Part shown: positions 34,515 to 47,412 of the stretch, one piece after another
Numbering within the stretch: position 1 is the first letter of the stretch
Layout: every line of letters begins with the position of its first letter
Assembly (NCBI GenBank): GCA_003439945.1
Contig: QVRM01001450.1
Location: 668,501-732,500 of the forward strand
DNA from: Dermanyssus gallinae
Taxonomy: Eukaryota; Arthropoda; Arachnida; Mesostigmata; Dermanyssidae
Length of the DNA: 64,000 nucleotides
Direction of reading: 5' to 3'
The notes under the pieces: generated by a model
Told to the model about the DNA's origin: nothing
Databases searched by the model: none
Seen by the model: the letters and a program-made list of their open reading frames with translations, nothing else
Position numbers and translations under genes: made by a program

Positions 34515-35622
34515 TTATTTATATGCATGCATACAAACAAATTATATCTCGTATCGTAATTTCACCTGTTCTTTCCACACGTTTTTGTCTCCTACCCTCT
34601 TGCCCATGCGTACATCCGTACCACCTTTCTTCACCTCACAGTCGAAGGCTTGCAGTAAATGTAATCCACGTAATTTTTACTTCTGTCTTTTGCAGCAGCG
34701 CTGCAGCACATAACCTAGTAGCACGAGTTAGACAATGTCTGCGTTTTGTGACTTTAGTTGCCACCGACAACACGACTATTAATAACGCCAAAAGTTCCTC
34801 GGCAGATAATCTGCAGCGGCGCTTGTGACAACGGTGACGTTGCAGATTGATGTGTACCCGGATCCTAGAGTTTGATATATATATATATATATATATACTG
34901 TTGGCCGCGTGCCGCTATGCGTCGGTCGAAACTTCCTAAAAATCAATGTAAATAAAACAAATGCGATAATGTTTTGCCGCGACGGAGATATGCGGGCAAT
35001 GATGCACTACGCCTAAAGTCAGAGTAAAATGCGTACAACAGTTTCCGTGTCTAGAAATATCATTTCACTATTGGTGTCCATATGGGGTGCATGCATAAAT
35101 GACCTACTCTATCAGAAAAATTACTCGTCATAGTTCTAGAAGCACACACAACTATTTAATATTTTACAGTTGCTCATTGAAGGTGTCTCCGCAAACTATT
35201 CGGTAGGATCGGTAGCAAGAACACTAGGTATGTAAGAAGGCACCCTTCAGCCAGTAGCCGATCGTCCTTCAGCAAGCATGATGAAAGTGGTTTGAAAGGT
35301 TTGTGCGAGTCGCAGTACCGTTAACAGTGTTCTAGAAGACGAACGACTACATCCGTACCGATTGCACCAAGTACACTCTTAGTGTTGCTTCTTTTCTTTA
35401 ATGGCAGCCGATTGTGATCTACGGCGGTAGTCCTCATATAGAAGCCGAAACCCGTAAAAACCCATTGCAAAGCGGCCGGTCTCGAATTCAGTTCAGGAAA
35501 TTATGACATTTTCTAGCCATTTATCTTATAATTGCCTCGCATTATAGATATATGCTGCGTTTGCAAAACAGCACAAAATAACATCAAATCTTTACAGTAA
35601 CACAATATGTGTTTATGTTATT

Positions 35623-35663
<41 letters not shown>

Positions 35664-36680
35664 TTTAAATTAAAATATAATTATATTTCTGATGATGATA
35701 TATATTCTGATAATATCAATGAGATGGTGACTTTTTGGTTTTTACAAGCTGTATAGGACACACCCAATCGTTCAACGCTGCTTTACATACATCGAGCTTA
35801 ATTACATTTATGCACGCTTAAGTAATGATTCTTTTTAGTTCGCTGGTAGTTAAAGAATTATTAGCGTACATTTTACTCTTCAAACACCCAACAGAACATC
35901 GCAAGATCTTAAAGCATGAATGTCCTCAGTACGCAAGGTAAAGTATGGTAAACGCAAGTAAAAAGCTCAATTATCTTACCGGCTGTGTGTCTTGTGGCAT
36001 CATCTTGTTGGAAACAGTTCACACGCATAGATCGTGTAAATTCGGCCACGGACAATTAAAGGCCATGCTGCAATAATGCTCATTGTTCGCCGTGAAATGA
36101 AACAAATAAGGTCATTTGATCCGTTTGGACCAGAGACTGCACCAGACTCTGACCTATGGCATATGCCACGACTGTTCGTGAATCACGTGAGAGTTCCCGG
36201 TTGACTAGATGCGATGTTCACACTTCAATTCGCATAGAAATTTGTTCTATTGGAACACATACGATTCTTCATAAAATCGAGTTCACGCTGCATTATCTGG
36301 GGCCCAATTGGTTCAATTAAGCCGCTCCTGATAATCCGTAGGCTTGAACACTTGCGTTAGTCGATTTTTTTTCTATAATGCTCATGATTTTCTATGCATT
36401 CCAACTTTAAAATACACCGAGCTGAGGCGTCCTCGTGTTGGGTATTGTTCGCGAAAAACGGACAATTTCGAACATATATTGTTCTCAGATAGGCGACACA
36501 TTTTTTTGTAGGGGCGATGTTGTTCAATGATTGTGCACTTAGCTGAACTAGGATATTATTGAACGCTTGATTACAGATCAGATTGTGAAGTAGATTGAGC
36601 CAGTGACGAAACACCACGTACGGTGATGATTATGATCATCATACAACAATAACAACACCAGAAACAACAAGAACGCTCAG
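34515..36680. other. No gene recognised
   Basis: AT-rich DNA with TA runs at 34875-34898 and 35625-35660. No motif-bearing frame was seen. Confidence 0.4.
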
Positions 36681-36689
36681 TCCAATTAC

Positions 36690-37560
36690 AACAATACGAA
36701 ACCTAAAGACAGAGGTCGCGACGATGCCAGCCAGCATCGAGTCTGCTTGCCGTCGGCTTCGATTAGGCTTCGACGAGATAGGCCGAGACATAACTGACCT
36801 CGCTGGACGGCGCGGGGAAGCAAAGACTCTCGGCTTCTAGGGGGGAAGAGGAGGACTTCTCTGTAGCTTCCCGAGCAGATGGAGAAACGCACATACAGCC
36901 ACTGAGCGAATGAGAGATAGAACACATTAAATACGGGGTCATATAGCGCGCGCGGTGAGGGTGAGCGAGAGAGAGAGAGGAGAAGGGGAAGAAGAAGGGA
37001 GTTAAGAGAGGCGGAAGATAGAGAGAGACAACATTCTGACATATGTCAGACTGCCTATTCCCAAAACTAGAGGACGACGACGACGACGACGACGACGCCA
37101 ATGAGAACCTAACAGTGTCAGCGCTCTGCGGATGTGACGATCGCAGCGAAGCCCGCCAGCCTAGCTGGCCCGGGAAGCGTCGTTGGGGGGCGCGCAATTT
37201 GATAAAGTGCTTCCTCGTCCGGTTCGAGGGCGCAGCAGAGGATTACCACTACCACCTCGAACCGTCACCACCGCCACCACCTTTCGAGACAGGCCCTCGT
37301 TGGGTTTTCTAGTAGCCTGTCTGGTTTTCTCACTCTGCTGGTGCGTTCAACAGCGTTCGGATCCCGGGGTCGCGATTGACCCGGGCCCGGGCAACGAACG
37401 GATACGTCGGCGATGGTGCGACAACGATGACGACGACGACGAAGACCATGGCGACATAGAGTCGTTCGTCGCCAATGGTAAAAACGATCGTGAACACACA
37501 TCGACAGACATCGACAAAAACCAACTTGCCACCCTGTAGGTCCAACCATAAATAAGCACA
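36690..37560. other. GC-rich, CpG-rich region; possible promoter or first exon
   Basis: Higher G+C than its surroundings, with GA runs at 36968-36985 and a GAC repeat at 37072-37097. Two overlapping plus-strand frames (37043-37312 and 37183-37539) are open but driven by the Asp-coding repeats. No domain is recognised and no direction can be assigned. Confidence 0.25.
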
Positions 37561-39990
37561 TTACATGCCCTACCTCTACGGTCTAATAGAAGCCGTGGGC
37601 TTGGCCTTGCTGGAGCTGCTGCTGCTGCCGCCTCTCGAGCGAAGAATGTGACACACTCGCTTTCCTGGACACTAGCTCAGTAGGTGTTGTTGTTGTTGCT
37701 GCTGTTGTTATGCTCGTAATGAAGGAAAAATGACAAAGTTCCTAAAGGAACGCTTCTTCCTCTTCTTCCTAGACAGCTTTAAATGTGTCTATTTCAGAGA
37801 GTCTAAATTGAACGTACATGTAATTGATATTACATATATGATATAACGCATCCTTCATCCGACAACGCTACCAGTTAGACTTTAGGCTGTGTGCTGTCAC
37901 TCATCGTCACAAAGTCTTTTGTGTTGTAGTAATCGCCTGGCTGAGCTTACAATTCTTATTTGACTTAGCGTAACCAATATCGTTGCATTTGGTGGTGGTG
38001 CGATTTGGTTGCATTGTTATATTTGCGCTCAACAGGCGCAATTCAACAGCAACAGCTCGCTACTTCCAACATATAACATATGTTGCAGCGAGCATGAACA
38101 TGCTAACGCTAGACAATCTCTGTCGAATCTGTCTCTGAAACAAATATTTTTTTTTTATTGTTTTAAACAAAGAGATATCAACAGATTTTCACTTTGTAGC
38201 GTATTATCGTCCTCGTTTAAAGAGGACTTTATAACTTATAAGCTCTTCTCTACTACTGTCTCTGCAATCCTCTTCCGACGTCATTGCAGGCACTATTGCG
38301 TAAGTTGAATATAGTAATGAAGTCTTCGTATCACTCTTATCAGCTCATTAGTCGCTTACTAGATGCCACCACACTCTATAATCATATATATTTTACACAA
38401 CAGGCTAAAACCTAGCTGCACGAAGTGGGAATAAATAATTCTACTCGAGTAGGATCTGATCGTAGGCATCAGTGTTTTAGAACCTATTATTAGCCGTCCA
38501 AACCACCACTGCTACTTTTTAGTAATTTTTGAAGAAGCGAACAAATACTGGATCATCTAAACGTTTTTAGTATGATTTACGCTGATAGTTATCTCATTTA
38601 GGTGGATGTTTCGGCGTTTAACATGCTCGTTAATACAGTCTATCCAGACTCAGGAATGCAGTTACACGTAAACCCGGGTAGACATACATACTCGGATATA
38701 CTGCGTAAAAATTGTCCTTAGCTGTGACAATATTTGACCGCCAAGGAGCAAAGGAAATCCACTTGAGCTCAGCTCGTGGCGAAAAATCGCCAAAATCGTT
38801 GCTGTTACAAACTCCTCTCAGCAACACTACTCACTGGTCGTCCTTCACGTTTTCTTTAGTCTCGTTGAGTCATCTTCACAGAGCACTGCGGGTTTCGCCC
38901 CGGCAGATAAACTTTACTGCTTGCGAGTATTTAGTGCAAATGTTTTTTTTTCAACGAAGCTCTACGGGACTTATTTTTACTCAAACTGGCCATCAGAAGT
39001 GCCTGCCAAAATTGTCGGGGTTCCTTGCGCTGGATAGCTCAATCATCATTCAAAGTAGAGTGGTCCAAGCTCACCCCTTCGCTCAAAGCAACGGCGTTGC
39101 GCAGGATGCGAATTTCAGTGCGTTGCCGTTCTCTCTGCTATGGAGTGACCTCCCGGGTAATGAGAAACCGCAAGTCGGTACGGTCGGAGAAATTTATCTA
39201 TGATATACTGTGTTGACCTTGCCCCTTATGGGACCAGCATATTTCAAGTTTAATAAATTATGGCGCAATTGGACGCTTTTGTGGGGGTCGTTGGCCGTGA
39301 AATTAACATGATAAAGCCAAAGGCGAGCAATTTCGGAAAGCGGTTCGGCTAGCAGTATATGATGATTTGAGGTTGTACTTCACACAAGAGAGCGAGTCGC
39401 ACGAATCGGCACGTTGTAATTCGTTACGCACTGCATAATTTTCAGCACGCGGTGTGCAGTACAGTGGCTTTTCCTAACCCCAATACACAACGTATCTACG
39501 GACAGATGTGATAAACCTTGCAAGAGGTAATATGCTGGCAACTGCTCGAAAGTATCCTTACTAACCAGTTTGAAGCCTAGTGAATTAAATTACTGTTTTT
39601 AACGTGTCAATAAGCTTACGATTTATTTTATACCTAACAAAGACAATGTATAAACGTAGTTAAATCTGTTTTAGGGACACTAGCTAGAGATTGCTATTAC
39701 GTTGGCTTCCTTACAAAAGCAACATAACCTCTAGAACACTACGAACGAGTTGTTTCAAGTAGTGTCTTTTACAATGGCTTTCTGTCGCTGCTTCTGTTCT
39801 ACGTAATTATATGGGTGGTAATTATTAACAGAACTATCATTATTACTATCAGGAGAATCAGCGCGCAACTCCTTCTAAGCAGCGCAGCTCCCAAAGGAAC
39901 AACCTAGCAAAAACCGCATGGCGACGGACGAACGAGGGGGAGAAGGAGAAGGTAATTACGGCGGCAAGCTCCATGTTGTCGACATGTTTG
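37561..39990. other. No recognised gene; one 163-codon open frame
   Basis: The plus-strand frame at 38712-39203 (starts SLAVTIFDRQGAKEIHLSS) is open for 163 codons. It has no recognisable domain, and a protein-like minus-strand frame overlaps its first part (38630-38827). It could be an exon or chance; roughly one frame of this length is expected at random in a window this size. Confidence 0.25.
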
Positions 39991-40022
39991 TGAATCTTGA
40001 AGCTGCTCCAACCATGGCCCCG

Positions 40023-40317
40023 TCATTTAGATATTTTGGGCCTGCCATTGGGAGTTGTGCATTTGCGCCTCTCGAACACTACGAACAAACAGTTTACGTG
40101 TGACAAATATAGCCTACAAAATTGTTCTCGAGGAGTAGTGCCTACAGACACGTGGCCGTTCTTCAACGAGGTGCCTGCAAAAACAATGTTCCAACACAGG
40201 CTATTCTCGGTACTAATCAATCCACTGCCTTCATCAAACCTGCATCTTCACTACTGAAGACGTTCTCCATGTCTAGTTGTCTCCCGTACGCCACTTCAAA
40301 TTGATGATGTGTTTTGG
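40023..40317 (-). CDS. Two possible exons of an unknown host gene
   Basis: On the minus strand a candidate exon at 40317-40240 follows GATTCAGATACAG and reads KTHHQFEVAYGRQLDMENVF and SSEDA, ending GATGCAG before GTTTGATG. After 65 bases, ending in the strong acceptor TTGTTTTTGCAG, the frame continues in phase from 40174 as GTSLKNGHVSVGTTPREQF to a stop near 40023. Matching phase across a consensus acceptor is the only support. The protein is not recognised, and it may or may not belong with the exons at 40.8-41.8 kb. Confidence 0.25.
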
Positions 40318-40540
40318 CTGTATCTGAATCAACCATCTTCCATCAGCCCTATGCTAGGTATGAATGTACATGTGCTGAGAAACGGGACAATAGCAATGCA
40401 TGCGTTCTATTTAAAGCTGCCGAGGCTGGCCTAACGGATGTCGACTAGACAGTTGAGGCGCAAAAAATGAAGGTAGATGATCCGGCAGGAGTTGTACTAC
40501 ACTACAATGCACAAAAGGCACTACAGAGACATCGCATAGA

Positions 40541-40566
40541 CTAAAACAACAACAACAACAACAACA
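40541..40566. repeat. (CAA)n microsatellite
   Basis: About eight CAA units. On the minus strand it forms a pyrimidine-rich (TTG)n tract before TTTTAG. Confidence 0.9.
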
Positions 40567-40757
40567 GCGAATTAAAAATGAGAATATTACCAAGCATTCG
40601 ACATCCCAGCAAATACATTGCCAAGTATAGGATAGCACATGTGCCTCCTAAAAAAGCATATTTCGGCTCGACTGGCGTCTCTCTTAACATATTTTTAGTG
40701 ATAAAGGTTATTGAATTTTAAAGTACGAGCACCTGTAATCAAAATGGCAAAGTGAAG

Positions 40758-41789
40758 TTTATTCACGTTATTTAACATGGTGTAATACAAACACTCTCTG
40801 GATGATCATACTTAACCTGGTTGAAATGCGCCTGCGTGTAATAATGCCATAATCTGTCACGACCATCAACCCCGGAAGAATTTGGCATGATGAGCATGTT
40901 TGAGACTTTCAGATAGACGGCGATTAACAGCACATTAGCAGCGGCACAATGGTCGGCTATTGTACCCTGTGCACTAAAACTCTCACGTGCTTTTTCAGAA
41001 AAGCGCTCGTCTGGGATGGCTTGAAGGCCGACTCCCTCAAATCTCCAATCGTCGGTTTCGAAAGCAACAAGAAGTCCGTCCTCGCAGCAACGCAAGTCTA
41101 ATAAGTTAAAGCTTGCAAAGCTATCGAGGGTGCGCAGTTGACGGCTACGTGACCGAATAGGAGTAGCCTGAAAATAATTTACGCGTAAAGTAATTTCTTC
41201 CTCAAGGTTTACTTGAATAATAAAATCTTCTACCTGTATTCAAATTTTGTCAAGAATTTTTATTTTATGTCAAGAATGGAAAGCTATAATTTTGCATTCA
41301 AAAACTGACACTAAACTCAGCACCTGTCGGCATCCTTAAACAGCTCTTCTCCAAGATGGAACAAGTGAATGCCAAATGAGACAATCATGTACCGCCATTG
41401 CCTAAACCAGGAGAGAGCAGGAAGCATACATGCCTCAATAAATATGGTGTATGACTCGTTTGCGTTATCATATTAGTTCTTTTCACATAAGTAGGTATAT
41501 AATTAATTTGTGTCTAGTCTCGTCTTTCGGCTGGAACCTATATCACGTAAATATGTTATTTTAACTCTAGTTAGCTCACACATTCTATGCGTTTCCCTTC
41601 TGCCGAATAACGTACAATTACGCTATGTCATATGTACATGACGTTATCACAAACCTGTCCGTACTGTTTGGAGAAGCTGCAACGGGTGTGTAGCGAGCTC
41701 TCGGACAACAGCTCACATATTGACAGTAGTTTCTGTAGTAATGACCGCAGTAGCGGTAGTCGATAGGGCATGGCCAGATGGATGTGGAC
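40758..41789 (-). CDS. Putative three-exon 3' part of an unidentified host gene
   Basis: Three minus-strand segments join in one frame. Exon 41789-41655 (45 codons, VHIHLAMPYRLPLLRSLLQK...) follows CACCCCGCCAG and ends CAG|GTTTGT. Exon 41401-41342 (20 codons, AMAVHDCLIWHSLVPSWRRA) follows CTCTCCTGGTTTAG and ends GCT|GTTTAA. Exon 41233-40772 (153 codons, VEDFIIQVNLEEEITL... to ...HPESVCITPC, stop) follows TTTGAATACAG. All junctions are phase 0. AATAAA lies at 40763-40758, nine bases after the stop. Upstream exons should lie above 41.8 kb but were not found. The product is not recognised. Caution: a 154-codon open frame is near what chance gives in this window, and the second donor is weak. Confidence 0.35.
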
Positions 41790-41794
41790 CTGGC

Positions 41795-44700
41795 GGGGTG
41801 AAGCGGCTCGTACAAGTTTTCTTCTACAAGTTTTGAGTGGCACGGCGCGATTTGACGCGACGTGATGTGGGGAATGGCGCCACTCGACGATCACCTTGTG
41901 GATGGGAAGCGATGGCCTGAGGTCGATGTGATATCGGCTTGCTTACGACTTTTTTGCTGTGGGACGGCGTCCGCCAGCCCGCGTATGAACCGGCTCGGGC
42001 CGCCGTCAATGTTTATGGGAAGAAATACAGCGCCGTGAAACCGACTCGCTCATCCGCCTGGAGAACTTGTTTTTGGAGACGACGGTCGTTTGACCAGTAT
42101 CTTTCCTGTTTGTCTGTCCGTTCATCTGCCCATCTGTCTGCCTATTTAACCGATGACGGCTAATGTAACAATACCAGTAATCCTGAAGAAAGACATCACA
42201 CAGTACATCATAACGTTGACTTGGTTAAAACTTATAACGTTGACTCGACTAAGTTCTAACCAAGTCTTTCCTGCTCTGATTATGGTTACTGAGTGTTTAG
42301 TGAGTGCAGCGTGATTTGGAATCTAAAAACCCGCGAGAATTACGTTTATGTTGACTACTAAACTATTATTACGAGTATTAATAATGATGCTGATAATAAT
42401 GATGACGACGAGGACTGCTACCACAAGACACATACGATCATGGCGACACTAGGCATCCATCGTTGCCGCGCTGGCTAAGCGGAAGCAGCAAAAAATTGAG
42501 TTTGAGCACAGCCACTGTCGACAGGGACCCGCCAGCCGTCTTCACTTTCGTCCACGTCCCATCTTTCTATCCTCGTTTGCTGACCCCAATTGGAATCGCC
42601 CAGCCGGCGAACGTAGTCGGCTGCGCGTGACCAACTTCTACAGCCCCAGACCTTACTTGGCCCGCCCCAAAGCGGACCCCATTCTAGCCACTGGCCTTGG
42701 GCTTCCAACTGGCCCCACAACGTCCTCTCTGGTCCGATGACGTCGAGAGAACGCGAACGTGATTATTACCCAGTGCAGGCCAGCCAAGCACGCTCAGTGA
42801 TCTCTCTGTTCGGTGATCTCAAATGGCGGCGCGCGGCGCCCTTTGGGCGAAACATGGTAAGGTAGAGTTCAGAGCGGATAAGCAAGACAGACAGCGAGAG
42901 CCAAAATGGGCAGGCGATCGAGATATACAGATAGAACAAGATATGTGTGTGAATGATAGAGATGGACATTAATATATGTATATATATAGAGAGAGAGAGA
43001 GATATGGAGGGAGCCAAAGCAGACATGCGAACTGAAATAGAGTGAAGTGCAGGAAGACTTTCACAGTTGTAGCGTCTGTCGCTTAACTACCGATGTTACG
43101 GTAGGGGCTCTTCTTCTTGTTCTGTCTCTGCTGTTGTTAGTCGAACTGCGCGACTAGTGGCGCCTGGTTCTCTCTTTTGAGGTTTGCCCATCCAAAAGCC
43201 ATTCTGCGGGAACTATACCACCCGCCGGCGGTCAGGCGCGCGGCCCCCACAGACGCGTTTGCGAACGGAGGAGTCGTAAGCTCGGAGTTGCAAGAAACCA
43301 CAAGCGCCGTAACCGCGGAAAAGTGTAGTTGTAAACAACCAAGCAAAACAGCCAAGCTCGTCTGTCTATACCGCTGCTACTGGCACTTCTTCTGTAGAAG
43401 AAATAGAAGGGGAATGGTGGGGAATAAAGGGTGCGGAGGGCTACGTTGTAATGTGCACCCCTTTTAGCTTACTACAGCCGCCGCCGACGACTTGTTTTGG
43501 ACGGCTTGTCGTAGACACACACTAGAGCGAAGATGTTTATCTAGCTAGCCGGCAGCTACACGATGCCAAACCGGTCGGAATTGGGTCGAAAGGACGCTCA
43601 AAGGATGCTGAGTCGAGGTTTCTCCTCCTCCCTCCCCCCACGCAAACTGTGTGGACTTTGATATTTTAGAAGATTTCAAGTCAGTGCAACAAGTACATAG
43701 CAGTTCTACGAACATTTTTCCCTTCTTCTCCCTCTGCAGCTGCTGATGTAGTATTGGTGGTACTCTACCCGCGCTGGCTTAAAACCAGACCTTTGCCGAC
43801 CAAAATCGATAGTCAGAATGTCATTCTGTTTCCATCTATCCATCTATTTAGATGCTACAAAAAAAACTCCTGAAGTCGCTCTTAATTTACTTTAGAAGTG
43901 TGCTAGTCGCGCAGCAATCCCATACACTAACGCCACGGACGCTGCAGTATTAAAAAATGTGAACGTCGAAAAAAATACCGGTGGAAAGCTCTCTTCATAA
44001 GCACTGGCAGTGGTCAACGCGCCGATGACTTAGGCGCTGATCATACACAATAAATAGCATGTAATTTTTTGAAGTCGAGTACCGAAGCAGGAAGTCGTCG
44101 AGCCGTCCTCACCATACCACATGTGAGCAAAGATGTTTATATGTGAGATGGCGTAACATAAGGATAACATCTCCTTATCATCGACGTTGGCCTACAATGG
44201 TTCTGTCGAGTTACAGATGTCATAGATGATTTGCTGATCATCAAAACAATTATTTACATGGAGGAAAAATATTACGTTAACACGCTACACACCCTTGTCA
44301 CGATGCAAGTACCTTGGAGGCGCTACATATTTATGCGCTGACTTATATAGGTGCGTCAATGCATTGAGATCTTCGCCGCTGCTGTTGCTGCTGCTGCTGC
44401 TAATATGATCTCGTTGCCACGACCGCCCTTGCGTTTACTGATTACGCCACAAAAGCACTTACACGCAGCGCGTGTTTGACTCCCGCGTCGGCTAAAGCCT
44501 AATCGCCGCCACTTTCGACTGCTTCCTGGCAGAATCGATCAATAGCGACGCGGGCGGGGGGTTAGTGCGGCGGGAAGGCAGAGGGGACTATCGACAAATA
44601 TTTAGCTATTTCACTGTGTTCGCACCTCTAATATGTGCTCCACTGAACTCATTCTTGCCGCTCCCCGCTGGCTGTTCCACCGTCGCCACCGTTGTTATAT

Positions 44701-45890
44701 TGTCCCAGTGTAACAGCGATCAAATCGAAATTTGCTTGTGGCCCTCCAGCGCGCAGCCAGCCAGCGTGCCCGCACGCGCCAGTCTACTGCCGGCGAGCTG
44801 CAGCGCAAAAAACGAAAGGAACAAAGAGCACGAGACGCCGAAGCCGATGAGTCCACGCGACTCGCCGCAAACTCTGCGTTCCTGCGCCCTCTGCCTTTTG
44901 CTGTCACTGCCACCGTCGTCTGACCGTCGTGGAAACACCGACCAACGACCGCAGATAAATATCCGGCCGCCCGGCCGCCCGCCCGCGAGCGGCTGCTTTG
45001 GCTGCCAGATATGATGATGACATCCAATTCCAATTTTTCCCGTCGCCGGCACCATTCGAATGTCAACGCTTTTCCTATCACACACCCTCTCTTTCTCCCC
45101 TCTTCGATGTTTATCTCTCCCCTCCTCAATGTTTATCTCTCCCCCTCTCGCCTTCTCGATGCTTACCTCTCCCCCTCTCTTGCCTTCTCGATGGCTATCT
45201 CTCCCCCTCTCTCTTCCTCGGCTGCCTTTTCGCTCTCAATTGATTCCCGTTTCCCTGTACATCACCGCGTGATGATTCTCCCGTGATGGGCCCGTAGCAG
45301 CTGCCAGCATGCCAGTATTTCAGAGCGTGTGTGTCGTATGGCGCGGTGGTGCCGTTTGGCGCCGTAGCGAGGTCGCCTATCGCAATTTACAATGCATGCG
45401 AATCGCAGCAGAGCAGCAAGAGCTGCTCCTCAATCAATGGGAAAACGCATCGTCTCAATACAATGAGCAATTGTTTCCAACCACCCACCCACCCTCTGTA
45501 CTATGTAGCGTGGTCGCCGTGGGATCTGTGCGGCGACGAACTCTTTCTTCAGCTTCTCACGCTCAAAGGGGAGGAGAACGAGGGGAGGAGGAGGTGGGTC
45601 AATACAATGGTGCGGTCATGGTGATGGTGATGACGGAGCTGGTGGTGGTGGTGTGATAATAATAATAAGTTACCACCGTTGTTGCGGTACGCGGCACAAA
45701 CAATGGCACGTTGCGTCGATCGCCTATCATAACGAGGCGGGCTGCCTTGTCGGTCGGCAACGGTAGCGGACAGCAACCAAATCAGCTTTAGCCAGTCGTC
45801 AAAGTTCGACACCGCCACTGCCGCTAGATCGGATGCAATTGAACCAAGCGACCCAGTGGAAGCAGCTGAATGAAGGGGTGAAGCATTGTG
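41795..45890. other. GC-rich stretch without a recognised gene
   Basis: G+C and CpG content rise across 42.4-45.7 kb, as around promoters or first exons. Contents include an inverted pair GACTTGGTTA/TAACCAAGTC (near 42217-42267), GA and TA runs at 42975-43002, a CTG run at 44385-44400 and CT-rich tandem units at 45085-45225. Many open frames (42475-42720 minus; 44565-45129 on both strands) overlap each other and reflect composition. None has a domain I recognise. Confidence 0.3.
45085..45225. repeat. CT-rich imperfect tandem repeat
   Basis: About four units built on TCGATGxTTAxCTCTCCCC with CCTCTCTTGCCTTC spacers, length varying between about 30 and 36 bases. Confidence 0.7.
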
Positions 45891-45895
45891 GTGAC

Positions 45896-46379
45896 TTGCG
45901 TGAGATTATCCCCAACGTTACTTCGAATAAGCTTAAGTATTTGAAGCGGCAAGCACTGCAACTGAGGTGTATTTCTTTGTCTTAATTTTATTTTTTTTCT
46001 TCTTCTTTTTCTGCTGCTGCAGCAGCAGCTTTTAGAATTACTACTCATTACTTTGCTAGCTTTGTAGGTGTATTTGTCAGCTTATCGCGCCCGTTGCTGA
46101 TTTACCTATTGCCACCTATATATGAATAGGCATGTATGAATTGCGTGAGATTATCCCAAACGTTACCTCGAATAAGCTTGAGCCTTTGAAGCGGCAAGTA
46201 CTGCAACTTAGGTGTATTTCTTTGTCTTCATTTTATTTTTCTTCTTCTTCTTCTTCTTCTGCTGCGGCTTTCTGATTCACTACTCATTACTTCGTTAGTT
46301 TTGTAGGTGTATTTGTCAGCTTATCGCGCCTGTTGCTGATTTGCCTATTGACACCTATATATGAGTAGGCATGTATGAA
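45896..46379. repeat. Tandem duplication of a ~245-bp unit
   Basis: Copy 1 is 45896-46140 and copy 2 is 46141-46379. Both begin TTGCGTGAGATTATCCC and end GGCATGTATGAA. They differ by scattered substitutions and by the length of an internal TTC/CTG-rich tract. There is no coding sequence. Confidence 0.92.
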
Positions 46380-47036
46380 TGATTTCTCTTTGTATTAAGA
46401 TCAAGACATGCCAAGAAAGTACTCGCGTTTCGAATTTAGATATCTTTTTCATTTTAGTTTAATCCGACTATAGGCCACTATAAAAGCACACAACTGTGAA
46501 TCATGAATAGATTTAATCTTAGCATTAAACTTGGCGTCAGGGAGTCTTCTACTTAGCACACACATTTACACTTGGTGGTCATTTGTCAAGCAAAAGGCTA
46601 TCTGATGCCAAGTTTTCTTTTCCATGCCCGTCAATGAGAACAACAACAAACCGCGTTTATTTACACTTCTTGAGCCTTAGATGGTATGGTTGTTCATTCG
46701 CGTTGACGTTTTTTTGATCGTGATGGCAGCCAAGAAGAGAGACTGTCTGGGATCGTTGGCCGGCGGCCGTGATTCACGCTAACCCAACGGGCAAAATAAT
46801 CTATAGTCTCATTTGTGCTGAGCCTTCCGCCATGTCCGCCCAAGCTTAAAAGGTCGCCCTTAGGCCAACCTTTGCACTATGAGGAGCAGTAGTAGTAGTT
46901 GTAGTAGAAGTCAGCCGTTATTGAAGTTGGTGAATTAGCGGCAGGTAAAGCTTGTGGTAGCTGAATTCGTAGCAGATGCTAAATTAATTGTGTTAGCGGT
47001 GGCGTAAACCTGGATCACATGGCAAGTTTATTCAAC
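46380..47036. other. No gene recognised
   Basis: Ordinary sequence with a short GTA-type repeat at 46886-46912. Confidence 0.4.
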
Positions 47037-47400
47037 TTCACCACACAGCTAGTTTATTCGACTTCACCACATAGCTAGTTTAGTCGACCTCACCACATAG
47101 CTAGTTAAGTCGACTTTATTACATAGCTAGTTAAGTCGACTTCACCACATAGCTAGTTTAGTCCACTTTATCACATGACTAGTTTAGTTGACTTCACCAC
47201 ATAACTAATTTAGTCGAATTCACCACATAGCTAGTTTAGTCGACTTCACCACATAGCTAGTTTAGTCGACTCCACCACAGAGCTAATTTAGTCGACTTCA
47301 CCACACAGCTAGTTTAATCGACCTCACCACATAGCTAGTTTAGTCGACTTCACCACATAGCTAGTTTAGTCGACTTCACCACATAGCTAGTTCAGTCGAG
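47037..47400. repeat. 26-bp minisatellite, 14 units
   Basis: Fourteen head-to-tail units of exactly 26 bases (364 bases, no indels), built on TTCACCACATAGCTAG followed by TTTAGTCGAC. Each unit differs from the consensus at zero to six positions. Most units carry a GTCGAC hexamer and a CTAG tetramer. Degenerate partial units flank both ends (about 47013-47036 and 47401-47412). Confidence 0.97.
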
Positions 47401-47412
47401 TTCATCACGTAT

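Noticed and set aside
35160..35330. Possible helix-turn-helix remnant (reads EGVSANYSVGSVARTLGM)
   Set aside because: Only one short block resembles a transposase DNA-binding domain, and nothing around it supports an element.
38712..39203. 163-codon plus-strand frame as a gene
   Set aside because: No recognised domain, no convincing splice or start signals, and about one such frame is expected by chance in this window.
44565..45129. Long overlapping open frames on both strands in a GC-rich region
   Set aside because: Both strands are open because of base composition, and no domain or codon pattern favours one.
47037..47400. Minisatellite as a CRISPR-like array
   Set aside because: Units are head-to-tail with no distinct spacers, and the surrounding DNA is eukaryotic.
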